DNA of 42,400 nt from a virus: IMG/VR virus record IMGVR_UViG_3300036045_000029, positions 1-42,400 of that record, one strand, 5' to 3'. Of this stretch, positions 14,310 through 20,335 are shown piece by piece. A program made the translations under genes and the position numbers. The number at the start of each line of letters is the position of its first letter. Positions within the stretch are counted from its first letter, which is position 1. The notes beneath the pieces were generated by a model. That model was not told the DNA's origin. It saw nothing but the letters and a program-made list of their open reading frames with translations, and made no database searches.

Positions 14310-15575
14310 ATGACTGCCGCACTTCGCGCCGTTCCCCCGCCGCCCGCCGCTGTGGCAGCGGCTCTCACTCGTCAGCCGTTCGAATTCGACGCCGCTCTGA
14401 CGCATGAAGGCCCCGCCGTCTACGTCCCCGCTGGGGACTTCAGCGAGGTCATGCGGCAGTGGTCGGAGCGCATCGAGGAACAGCAGCTCCGCGACGTGCC
14501 CATCAGCTCGCTGCACTCTCTCAGCGTCGACCACCGCGATGGCGCATTGGTCCGTGGGCAGGGCGGAGCCTGCTACACGCCGCATGCGTGGTCTCAACTC
14601 GTCTCGCTGATGCGTGCGCAGGGCGCTCCCGCGGGTGTCGCCAACGCCCTGCGTTGGCTCTCACCGCTCACGCGTCATCATGGCTGGGCGGACGTGGTCC
14701 GCACCTCGCAGCGCCCGCGCACTGAGGAAGGAATCCTCCGCATGTTCCGCGCTCGCACTCCAAACGGCAGCATGAACCCCGCCATCCGCGCGGTCGTCAG
14801 CGGTCGCCACTCGCTGAAACACTTCGATGACGCTGCTGTGCTCAAAGTGATTTCAGAGCTTGACGAGACACCGGTCCGCGCTCGCGTGTCTCGCGGCTGG
14901 GATGTGACTCACGGCAGCTTCGACTTGGACGCGGGCAACGCTGACGTTGCGCTCTCGTTCTACCTCCAGAACAGCGAAACGGGATGCGCCTCGCTTTCAT
15001 TCTCCGCGGCGCTCCGCCTCGCTGTGCTCGACGCGACCGTGGTCATGCCCAGCGGCGAGCGGTACGAGCGCATCGTGCGTCTCGCCGCCGAGAACAGTGC
15101 GACCACTCGCCGCCGTCACACGCTGCCGCGCTACAGCTCCAGCAGCGGCAACCGCATCAGCGAGGAACGGCGCGGCGAGATTGCGCAGCAACGCATCGCG
15201 GCAGACATCGAGGTCGCGCTCGCTGGCTCGCGCGTGCTCGCTGAGCGGTGGGAGAAAGCACGCGGCGAGGTGTTCGCGGCGCTCGTCCCTCTGTGCAAGG
15301 CGACTGTGGCCGATGACTTCGCGGTGCGCGTGCTCGCTGACGCGCTCCAGGAAGCGGGCGTTCCCGCGGGCGATGAACCGGAGCTGGTCAAGGCGCTCGC
15401 CGCGGTCATCGCGGATGACGCTCGCCTCCGCTCGCTGCCGCACGGGAGCGCCGCGCACTTCGCCGCAGCGCTCGCCATCGTGGCGGCGGACACGCGCGAG
15501 AAACGGAGCTGGGAAGACACGCTCCGTATTCAGCGCATGTCCGGTGAAGTCCTGATGAACGGCTGGCCGAAGTGA
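14310..15575 (+). CDS. DUF932-like early protein
   Basis: A 421-residue protein, the first gene of the rightward unit. The segment IRAVVSGRHSLKHFDDAAVL (about residues 155-174) recalls the 'R-A-x-x-S-x-R-Y...D' motif of DUF932 (phage/plasmid-like) proteins, and WDVTHGSFDLD further on fits the same family layout. The C-terminal 150 residues are helical with many Ala/Arg. DUF932 proteins are common early or accessory genes on phages and plasmids; their biochemical role is not established. Its ribosome-binding site GGAGAG lies eight bases from the ATG within a conserved leader. The family assignment is tentative; that it is a real gene is near certain. Confidence 0.7.
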   Translation: MTAALRAVPPPPAAVAAALTRQPFEFDAALTHEGPAVYVPAGDFSEVMRQWSERIEEQQLRDVPISSLHSLSVDHRDGALVRGQGGACYTPHAWSQLVSLMRAQGAPAGVANALRWLSPLTRHHGWADVVRTSQRPRTEEGILRMFRARTPNGSMNPAIRAVVSGRHSLKHFDDAAVLKVISELDETPVRARVSRGWDVTHGSFDLDAGNADVALSFYLQNSETGCASLSFSAALRLAVLDATVVMPSGERYERIVRLAAENSATTRRRHTLPRYSSSSGNRISEERRGEIAQQRIAADIEVALAGSRVLAERWEKARGEVFAALVPLCKATVADDFAVRVLADALQEAGVPAGDEPELVKALAAVIADDARLRSLPHGSAAHFAAALAIVAADTREKRSWEDTLRIQRMSGEVLMNGWPK

Positions 15576-15583
15576 GCTGACAG

Positions 15584-15620
15584 CAGGGTGAGCGGCGAGC
15601 TACCTCGCCGCTTCGCCCTG
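15584..15620 (+). promoter_or_regulatory. Long intergenic hairpin after the DUF932-like gene
   Basis: A stem of about 16 bp with one bulged base and one G-U pair (15584-15599 with 15604-15620), loop CTAC. It begins eight bases after the stop of the upstream gene and is followed at once by leader hairpin B. There is no T-tract, so it may stabilise or process RNA rather than terminate. Confidence 0.6.
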
Positions 15621-15623
15621 CCC

Positions 15624-15642
15624 GCTGGTCATGGTGACCAGC
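15624..15642 (+). promoter_or_regulatory. Leader hairpin, copy B
   Basis: GCTGGTCA-TGG-TGACCAGC: an 8-bp perfect stem with a 3-base loop. Compared with copy A, the sixth pair is T-A instead of G-C, a compensatory change. GCATCGGAGAGAC follows, identical in 13 bases to copy A, ahead of ATG 15664. Confidence 0.7.
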
Positions 15643-15663
15643 GGTGCGGCATCGGAGAGACGA

Positions 15664-15927
15664 ATGACGAATCAGGTTTTTGTGGTGGTGACGTACCGCG
15701 ACGGGCATCAGCACGTCATGCCGCTGTACCCTGCGGAGCTGACGCTCCAGAGCGCGCTCGACCTCGCGCGGCAGGCGGCGGAGGAACACGGCAAGCGGGG
15801 CTCACACGCGGTCGACGGCGACCGCATCGACTTCGCCGCAGTGGAAGCGGCTGACTCGCTGATGGCGGTGAATATCGCCAGCCACGTGGCGAAGCGCCGC
15901 CTCGTTCACGGGAGCTTCACGCTGTGA
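15664..15927 (+). CDS. Small early protein, hypothetical
   Basis: An 87-residue protein (MTNQVFVVVTYRDGHQHVMP...). The start at 15664 follows GGAGAG by four bases and stands after the leader hairpin; an in-frame upstream ATG lies inside that hairpin and is unlikely. Mixed alpha/beta pattern with an N-terminal beta strand pair. Its end overlaps the next gene by four bases. No family recognised. Confidence 0.75.
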   Translation: MTNQVFVVVTYRDGHQHVMPLYPAELTLQSALDLARQAAEEHGKRGSHAVDGDRIDFAAVEAADSLMAVNIASHVAKRRLVHGSFTL

Positions 15928-16157
15928 ACGCCTACCGGTACGTGCTCAAGCAGCGCCAGAAAGACGGCAGCGTGTGGACTTCACCGGAAGTGTTCGAGGG
16001 TGACTATCACGCCGTCAAGCAAGCCGTGGTCGCGGGGTTCATCTCGGGTGAGGCGCGCTGGGCGGAGACCAGCAGCGACTCTCTCAACCCGGGGTTCTTT
16101 CTCTACGGGTTGAACCGCTTCGGCAAGCCCGTCAGCAGTGACCCTGACTTCGACTGA
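15924..16157 (+). CDS. Small early protein, hypothetical
   Basis: A 77-residue protein starting at GTG 15924 with GGGAG upstream, overlapping the previous stop (GTGA). It is aromatic- and charge-rich (YRYVLKQRQKDGSVWTSPE) with a helical middle; it looks like a small globular protein. Function unknown. Confidence 0.7.
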   Translation: MNAYRYVLKQRQKDGSVWTSPEVFEGDYHAVKQAVVAGFISGEARWAETSSDSLNPGFFLYGLNRFGKPVSSDPDFD

Positions 16158-16213
16158 CCTTTCTCTCCGAACCCACGGCGCGGCTGGGCGATTCGCCGCG
16201 CACTTTGTGAGGG

Positions 16214-16229
16214 TGCGAGCGCGCTCGCA
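16214..16229. promoter_or_regulatory. 16-base perfect palindrome beside a promoter
   Basis: TGCGAGCGCGCTCGCA, perfectly self-complementary, ending two bases before the -35 box at 16232. The placement is that of an operator or activator site. Confidence 0.6.
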
Positions 16230-16231
16230 TC

Positions 16232-16261
16232 TTGACATGGTGGTGGACGAACAGCTAAGAG
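16232..16261 (+). promoter_or_regulatory. Candidate early promoter with shared 16-base element
   Basis: TTGACA (16232-16237), a perfect -35 match, then T and GGTGGTGGACGAACAG (16239-16254), then CTAAGAG as a weak -10. The 16-base element recurs behind TTGACG at 18136. The gene start follows at 16312 behind leader hairpin C. Confidence 0.6.
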
Positions 16262-16273
16262 CTGCACTGCCAC

Positions 16274-16292
16274 GTTGGGCATGTTGTCCAGC
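16274..16292 (+). promoter_or_regulatory. Leader hairpin, copy C
   Basis: GTTGGGCA-TGT-TGTCCAGC: an 8-bp stem with two G-U pairs and a 3-base loop, 19 bases upstream of ATG 16312 and followed by CGGAGATAGAC, similar to the region after copies A and B. Confidence 0.6.
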
Positions 16293-16311
16293 GCTGAACG
16301 GAGATAGACAC

Positions 16312-16599
16312 ATGCAAGCAATTACCGTGAAGTACATCCCGCCGACGAACACCCGCGGCTCCCGCTGGCGTGCGAAGTGCGACGCGGGGAGCGTCACGCT
16401 CGCGCAGGACTACGCGGTCGAGCCGTCCGCAAACGCGCGGCTCGTAGCGCTGGCGCTGGCGCGCAAACTCGGTTGGCGCGGGGCTTTCTTCGAGGGCTCG
16501 CTCCCGCGAAGCAACTCCGAAGCATACGTGTACGTCTGCGTTCCGCGCGGAGCGGATGGCAGCACCTCGCCGCGCGCGGCTTTCACGGTGGAGAGCTGA
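16312..16599 (+). CDS. Conserved small mobile-element protein
   Basis: A 95-residue protein. The opening QAITVKYIPPTNTRGSRWRA, then AGSVTLAQDYAVE and LALARKLGW, follows a pattern seen in many small proteins from plasmids and phages ('QAI.TKYLGPTN.RGSR.KA.A.AG..T...D......N...AA..LA.KLGW'). Their role is not established. The start at 16312 follows a conserved leader; GGAG lies 11 bases upstream. It forms a pair with the next gene, which belongs to the same accessory gene set. Confidence 0.8.
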   Translation: MQAITVKYIPPTNTRGSRWRAKCDAGSVTLAQDYAVEPSANARLVALALARKLGWRGAFFEGSLPRSNSEAYVYVCVPRGADGSTSPRAAFTVES

Positions 16600-16602
16600 C
16601 CC

Positions 16603-17088
16603 ATGCCTACCTTCGACCGGTTCGACATCTGCGAAGCGTATGCCTGCCTCGAATGGGATTGGAACAGTGGCGGGTGGGTACGCGAGCGTCCGAGCAACGC
16701 TCGACGGCGCGAAGCGACTTCCGTGCAGCTCTCGCGGTTGGGCTTCAAGCCCCGCCCGAACCTCAGCACGGAGACGCTCACCGAAAACGGGCGGGAGATT
16801 TACGACGCGCTGTGCGAGCGGTACGGCTTCAAGGAACCGAACCGCAAGTGGCGCACGGAGACGGTAACCCTGCCCGCTTACCTCGCCAGCGCCCTCATCA
16901 ACGGAGACGTGAGCGGCTTGGAAGACGACGACATGAAGTGGCTGAAGGCGGCAGAGGACTACGTGGCTCCCGGGCGCATCGTGAGCTGCGACGGGGAGAG
17001 CTACTTCAGCCACACGTGCGACCTCTGGGGTCACCCCGCGTGCGACGTGCTGGAGTACACCGTGATGTACGACGGGGAGGAGAGCTAA
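16603..17088 (+). CDS. Conserved accessory protein (DUF6926-like)
   Basis: A 161-residue protein. The N-terminal FDRFDICEAYACLEWDWNSG and FKPRPNLSTETLTENGREIY match a plasmid/phage family with 'FD..EAy' and 'f.P.p....l..n...iY..L..r'. The C-terminal half has the separate motif TLPAYLASALINGDVSGLED ('LP.w...aLinGD.sGL.D'), often found alone or fused in these elements. So this is likely a two-part accessory protein. Function is unknown; such genes often sit in anti-defence or adaptation clusters of mobile elements, which is only a hint here. Confidence 0.75.
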   Translation: MPTFDRFDICEAYACLEWDWNSGGWVRERPSNARRREATSVQLSRLGFKPRPNLSTETLTENGREIYDALCERYGFKEPNRKWRTETVTLPAYLASALINGDVSGLEDDDMKWLKAAEDYVAPGRIVSCDGESYFSHTCDLWGHPACDVLEYTVMYDGEES

Positions 17089-17091
17089 GCC

Positions 17092-17397
17092 ATGCGCCGC
17101 AACTGCAACAACTGGCTAGGCAAGGCGTGCGACTCGTTCGACCGCACCGGAAAGCATGATGAGCTGTGCTGCAACGCGAGGGGCGAGAAGAAATTCGAGC
17201 CGACGTGGCTGACGCCGCAGCGTGCTCGCAAAATCTGGGAGAACCGCTCCAGCGCTGGCGACTTCGTGGGCGTCGTGTCGCGCGAAGAAGACGAGGAGGT
17301 GTCCCGGGTGTGGCAGACCATGCCCGGTGACACGAGCTGGGTTGATGCGCTGCTGAGCATCAGCCGTGGAGAACACCCGAGGAAGGAGAAGCCCTAA
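17092..17397 (+). CDS. Cys-containing early protein, hypothetical
   Basis: A 101-residue protein with several Cys in the N-terminal third (NCNNWLGKACDSF..., LCCNARGEKKF), possibly a metal site. The rest is helical and acidic. Its stop overlaps the next start (TAATG). No family recognised. Confidence 0.7.
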   Translation: MRRNCNNWLGKACDSFDRTGKHDELCCNARGEKKFEPTWLTPQRARKIWENRSSAGDFVGVVSREEDEEVSRVWQTMPGDTSWVDALLSISRGEHPRKEKP

Positions 17398-17957
17398 TGA
17401 GCACCCCGAAGATTCCGAACCTGCGAGAGATGTTCGAGGCGACGTGCCGCACGATGAACGTCACGATTCCCCAGCGATACCGAATCGTCCAGCAGGGTCG
17501 TCGCGTTTACGGTGAATTCCAGTGGCGCACTGAGCTAGACCTGAAGTGGGAGAAGCGCGCTTACGGGTACGGTGAGCACGTCTGGTTCAACTACAACGGC
17601 AAGACCGCAGAGGAGGGAGTGCAGGAGCTGGTGCAGCGCTACGCAAAAAAGGCGCGCGCTCGCGCCAAGGCTGACGCCGCAGCGGCTGAGCGCTGTGCCG
17701 CAGCGCAGCGTGACCACGCCGCACGTATCGAGGGGCTGAGCGCAGAGCTGCGTGCGCTGAACCTCAAGGAGCTGCCGCGTTCCGTGGAGCTGCGAGACGG
17801 TGAAGGGCAGGTCGTGCTGCGCCTCTGGATTGAGCGCTTCATGGGCGAGGAAGTCGAGCTGTTCGTGCAGACAAAGGTCAAGCTCCGTACGCTCGTGGAG
17901 ATGACCGAACACGGCGTGGTGAACATCAACTTCGACGGCGTGCAGGAGCTGAAGTGA
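17397..17957 (+). CDS. Early protein with central coiled coil, hypothetical
   Basis: A 186-residue protein. The N-terminal 60 residues look like a small mixed fold (YRIVQQGRRVYGEFQWRTEL). Residues about 75-125 are an Ala/Arg-rich coiled coil. The C-terminus is beta-like. The GTGATG at its end couples it to the lipoprotein gene that follows. Function unknown. Confidence 0.72.
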   Translation: MSTPKIPNLREMFEATCRTMNVTIPQRYRIVQQGRRVYGEFQWRTELDLKWEKRAYGYGEHVWFNYNGKTAEEGVQELVQRYAKKARARAKADAAAAERCAAAQRDHAARIEGLSAELRALNLKELPRSVELRDGEGQVVLRLWIERFMGEEVELFVQTKVKLRTLVEMTEHGVVNINFDGVQELK

Positions 17958-18139
17958 TGCGCGCGCTCGTCCTGATGCTGGTGGTGGCGTGTGGCGGGGC
18001 GAACAGCTCCGCCGCACTCGACGCGGGCACGCTGAGCTGGGCGTGCGAGTACCCGCGCTGCTGTGAACGTCGCAGCTCCGACAACGCGTGCATCGACTTC
18101 GGGTGCTGCGATGACGACGGGTGGCGATTCGCCCCTTGA
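17957..18139 (+). CDS. Cys-rich early lipoprotein
   Basis: A 60-residue protein with a short hydrophobic signal ending in a lipobox-like LVVAC (Cys 13). After it come seven further Cys (CEYPRCCERR..., ACIDFGCCDDDGW), so the mature part is small and probably disulphide-bonded in the periplasm. ATG 17957 is coupled to the upstream stop; GTG-ATG choices overlap. Early phage lipoproteins can block receptors (for example Llp of T5), which is a plausible but unproven role here. A lipoprotein implies a Gram-negative envelope or a Gram-positive membrane target; the former fits the rest of the window. Confidence 0.7.
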   Translation: MRALVLMLVVACGGANSSAALDAGTLSWACEYPRCCERRSSDNACIDFGCCDDDGWRFAP

Positions 18140-18164
18140 CGGGTGGTGGACGAACAGGCAGAGT
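18136..18164 (+). promoter_or_regulatory. Candidate early promoter, second copy of the 16-base element
   Basis: TTGACG (18136-18141) followed directly by GGTGGTGGACGAACAG (18142-18157) and GCAGAGT. It overlaps the 3' end of the lipoprotein gene by four bases, and the HNH gene starts 11 bases downstream (18175). The -10 is weak as in the first copy, which suggests a phage-specific activator or sigma contact rather than a plain sigma70 promoter. Confidence 0.55.
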
Positions 18165-18174
18165 GAGCACACCG

Positions 18175-18561
18175 ATGACGCGAGAGCAGAAACCGTACAG
18201 CGAGCGAACGACGCCGGAGCAGCGCAGGGAGTACCGGCAGCGCCGGATGCGCCGCGCGAAGAAGCTGCACCGGGAGCTGATTCGGCAGCTCTGTCTCGAC
18301 CGGTTCAAGGCGAAGAAGTCGAAGACGGCGAAGCCGCACTGCGCAATCTGCGGGAAGACGCACCGCCTTTCTGAGCTGGAGGTCGACCACGAACGCGGCA
18401 AGCGCTGGCGCGCGAAGCAGTTCCGGTATGACGCCCGCGTCGACCGCTACGTGGAGGAGTACAAGCGGGGAGTGAAGCTCCGCCCTGCGTGCCGTCCGTG
18501 CAATCGGATGGACGGCGTGGCGAGGCGGAAGGAAGGGCGCGTGAGCGCCGCAGAGGATTGA
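18175..18561 (+). CDS. HNH endonuclease
   Basis: A 128-residue protein starting at ATG 18175. The N-terminal half is very basic. The HNH core shows CAICGKTHRLSELEVDHERG (Cys-x2-Cys, then the Asp-His catalytic pair) and LRPACRPCNRMDG (Cys-x2-Cys-Asn), which together form the beta-beta-alpha-metal nuclease with a structural zinc. Length is typical of a stand-alone phage HNH. It lies in the early cluster, not next to the terminase, so a homing-type or host-DNA role is more likely than packaging. It has its own promoter candidate. Confidence 0.85.
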   Translation: MTREQKPYSERTTPEQRREYRQRRMRRAKKLHRELIRQLCLDRFKAKKSKTAKPHCAICGKTHRLSELEVDHERGKRWRAKQFRYDARVDRYVEEYKRGVKLRPACRPCNRMDGVARRKEGRVSAAED

Positions 18562-18573
18562 AGGTCTACAAGG

Positions 18574-18717
18574 CGGGTGGCCGGCAATGACCGGTAGCTG
18601 CGAAAGCAGGCTCGAACCCCGTACTAGCGCCATGCCCGGTAAGGCGTGAACCCGGGCGCATCTTTCAGCAGCACCCGGTGGGCATGGTGCCAACCGGCAA
18701 ACGTGGTCAGGAGACCA
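18574..18717 (+). ncRNA. Candidate structured RNA or long structured leader
   Basis: A gene-free stretch between the HNH gene and 18722. It can fold into a closing stem (18574-18579 with 18672-18677), hairpin 1 (18580-18584 with 18591-18595), hairpin 2 with a GAAA tetraloop (18598-18601 with 18606-18609, extended by AG/CT around a bulged G), hairpin 3 (18634-18639 with 18652-18657), then leader hairpin D, and a small hairpin TGGTC-AGGA-GACCA that presents the Shine-Dalgarno in its loop. It does not fit a tRNA: there is no consistent acceptor stem and the T-arm pairs badly. It could be an independent RNA, a riboswitch-like leader or chance structure in GC-rich DNA. Confidence 0.4.
18675..18697 (+). 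promoter_or_regulatory. Leader hairpin, copy D
   Basis: CCGGTGGGCA-TGG-TGCCAACCGG: a 10-position stem with one G-A mismatch and a 3-base loop, sharing the GGCA-TGG-TGCC core with copies A to C and lying upstream of the gene at 18722. Confidence 0.5.
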
Positions 18718-18721
18718 GCAG

Positions 18722-19360
18722 ATGAGCAACCCCAAGAACGAGAAGCCGTCCAAGACTGTCACCGCCCGCGCCGCAGGTCAGAAGCCGACCAACTACGTCG
18801 GCTCGGCGCTCACGAAGCAGGAGCCCGAGCGGAAGCTCACTCGCGCGCAGCAGATGCAGGCCGCGAGCGACGCGGTCATCAAGGCGATGGAGAACTTCGC
18901 TTCGCTGCTGAGCGGCGAGCACGTCACGCTCCCGATGATGCAGGCCGGCTACTACATCATCGACAAGCTGTGGAAGAAGCCCATCGACGACATGCGCAAG
19001 ATGGTGAACACCGCGCTGAAGGAGCACATGCGCGAGCACGAGGTCGAGCGCGACGGGCAGCGCGTGAAGGAGCCGCTAACGGAGCTGGTGCTCGACTACG
19101 GCGGCGAGACGTACAAGGCGGAGCGCGAAGTGCAGCGCCACAAGATGGGCAACGCGCCCGGCATGGCGGACGTGAAGCAGCTCGCGGAGAAGCTCGGCGT
19201 CGACTGGCTCAAGCTCTGCAACCCGGTCACCACGTACGAGTACAACGAGCAGATGACCATCGCCATCATCAAGGAGAAGATGCCCAAGGCGGACCCGGCC
19301 AAGGTCATCGACGAGGCGCGGCTCCAGAAGTCCGAGAGCCTCAGCATCGAGAAGGTCTGA
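18722..19360 (+). CDS. Early protein, hypothetical
   Basis: A 212-residue, mostly helical, charged protein. Residues 1-45 are Lys/Pro/Thr-rich and flexible. A segment with ELVLDYGGETYKAEREVQRH may form a small beta-alpha unit, and the rest is amphipathic helix. It starts at ATG 18722 with AGGAG in a hairpin loop upstream. The long, specifically structured leader suggests regulated expression. No family recognised. Confidence 0.78.
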   Translation: MSNPKNEKPSKTVTARAAGQKPTNYVGSALTKQEPERKLTRAQQMQAASDAVIKAMENFASLLSGEHVTLPMMQAGYYIIDKLWKKPIDDMRKMVNTALKEHMREHEVERDGQRVKEPLTELVLDYGGETYKAEREVQRHKMGNAPGMADVKQLAEKLGVDWLKLCNPVTTYEYNEQMTIAIIKEKMPKADPAKVIDEARLQKSESLSIEKV

Positions 19361-19372
19361 GGAGACGCCACC

Positions 19373-19576
19373 ATGACGACCAAGAAGCGCGCTCCCTTCG
19401 GGCTGGGGTTCAACGGTCACGCCTATAGCTGCGACTGCGTTCGCTTGAAGCTCCCGACCTCCGCCGCCCAGCCGGTGTTCGTCCGCGCCCACTACAAGCG
19501 GAGCCCGAATCACCTCCGCAAGTACAGCCGCACGCGCACGATGCTGCGCGCGACGCTGAAGCGGTTCGTGTCGTGA
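19373..19576 (+). CDS. Small basic protein, hypothetical
   Basis: A 67-residue basic protein with AYSCDCVRLKL in the middle and an Arg/Lys-rich C-terminal half. GAGGAG lies nine bases before ATG 19373. The last codons overlap the start of a tiny membrane protein (GTGA). Its charge suggests nucleic-acid binding, without further evidence. Confidence 0.65.
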   Translation: MTTKKRAPFGLGFNGHAYSCDCVRLKLPTSAAQPVFVRAHYKRSPNHLRKYSRTRTMLRATLKRFVS

Positions 19577-19662
19577 CCTTCCGAGAACACGTGGTAGATG
19601 CGCTGTTAACCGTCGCAATCTGGGTGGTCATCATCGCCACCCTTCATTGGCTGTTGAGCTGA
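19573..19662 (+). CDS. 29-residue single-pass membrane peptide
   Basis: A short frame starting at GTG 19573, overlapping the previous stop as GTGA, and ending at TGA 19660-19662. The peptide has a charged N-terminus (TFREHVVDA) and a hydrophobic helix (LLTVAIWVVIIATLHWLL), long enough to span a membrane. It fills most of the gap between two genes. The coupling and the clear membrane helix support it, but such a short frame could be chance. Confidence 0.45.
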   Translation: MTFREHVVDALLTVAIWVVIIATLHWLLS

Positions 19663-19686
19663 CAGCCCCAACAAGGAGTCTGCGCC

Positions 19687-19911
19687 GTGGCACGACAGAA
19701 GTTCCAAGACATCAACTTCAAGCCTGAGACGTTGGAAATCATCGCTCGCGCGAACGGAGTAGTCGCGGAGTACCAGAACGCCGGATATCGGATGACGCTC
19801 CGGCAGCTCTACTACCAGTTCGTCGACGATGACGCTCTCGAAGCGCTGAACCAGCAGGAGGACGAGGAGCGCGATGCGCTCGTCACTGCGCTGGAGAACA
19901 TCGAGCTGTAA
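19687..19911 (+). CDS. Truncated homologue of a larger phage protein (LRQLYYQFV motif)
   Basis: A 74-residue protein starting at GTG 19687 behind AAGGAG. It contains GYRMTLRQLYYQFVDDD, the hallmark of the N-terminal winged-helix-like part of a phage protein family that usually continues to several hundred residues and carries a Toprim/topoisomerase-VI-like portion. Here the motif is followed only by an acidic helix and a stop, so either the domain works alone or this is a shortened remnant. There is no further frame downstream that restores the rest. Confidence 0.6.
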   Translation: MARQKFQDINFKPETLEIIARANGVVAEYQNAGYRMTLRQLYYQFVDDDALEALNQQEDEERDALVTALENIEL

Positions 19912-19935
19912 CCCACGCAGGAACAGGAGAAGCAC

Positions 19936-20331
19936 ATGAGCAACGTACGAGAGACAGTGGTTCGGCTGATGACCAAGGCGAAGGTTTTCAGCCGCAAGTC
20001 GGACGGCGTCATCACCATGCTGGTCATCGAGGACAGCACGGTGGGCACGCTGCCGGAGGACCGGCTGACCGGTGAGCAGGTCGCGTTCGTCAACCGCAAC
20101 GGAGAGGCGCTCGCGGTCGCCATCACGATGAGCCTGCTGCACATCGCGCAGGCGAAGACGCCCGCCGAGAAGAAGAAAGCGGCGACCATCCGCTACGCGC
20201 CCGACGTGGCAGCGGACAGCGTGAGCGCGGAGGAAGCGCGGCGCACGGCGCAGGACATTCTGCGGCAGGCGGAATCGGACAAGCCCGTCATCGAAGGGCT
20301 CGACGAGACCGGCAACCCGAAGAAAGACTGA
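19936..20331 (+). CDS. Hypothetical protein upstream of the replication block
   Basis: A 131-residue protein with a compact N-terminal mixed fold (VRETVVRLMTKAKVFSRK, then TMLVIEDSTVGTLPEDRL) and a charged helical C-terminus. AGGAG sits upstream of ATG 19936. It ends four bases before the RepA-like ATPase gene, so it likely belongs to that operon. Function unknown. Confidence 0.75.
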   Translation: MSNVRETVVRLMTKAKVFSRKSDGVITMLVIEDSTVGTLPEDRLTGEQVAFVNRNGEALAVAITMSLLHIAQAKTPAEKKKAATIRYAPDVAADSVSAEEARRTAQDILRQAESDKPVIEGLDETGNPKKD

Positions 20332-20335
20332 CCGC

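Noticed and set aside
13708-14313. A 201-residue plus-strand frame through the control region
   Set aside because: Translation is Gly/Arg/Pro/His-rich, crosses all the hairpins, and would overlap promoter and leader elements; no good ribosome-binding site.
18574-18660. Possible tRNA at 18.57-18.66 kb
   Set aside because: GCTCGAACC looks like a T-loop, but the T-stem mispairs and no acceptor or anticodon stem fits.
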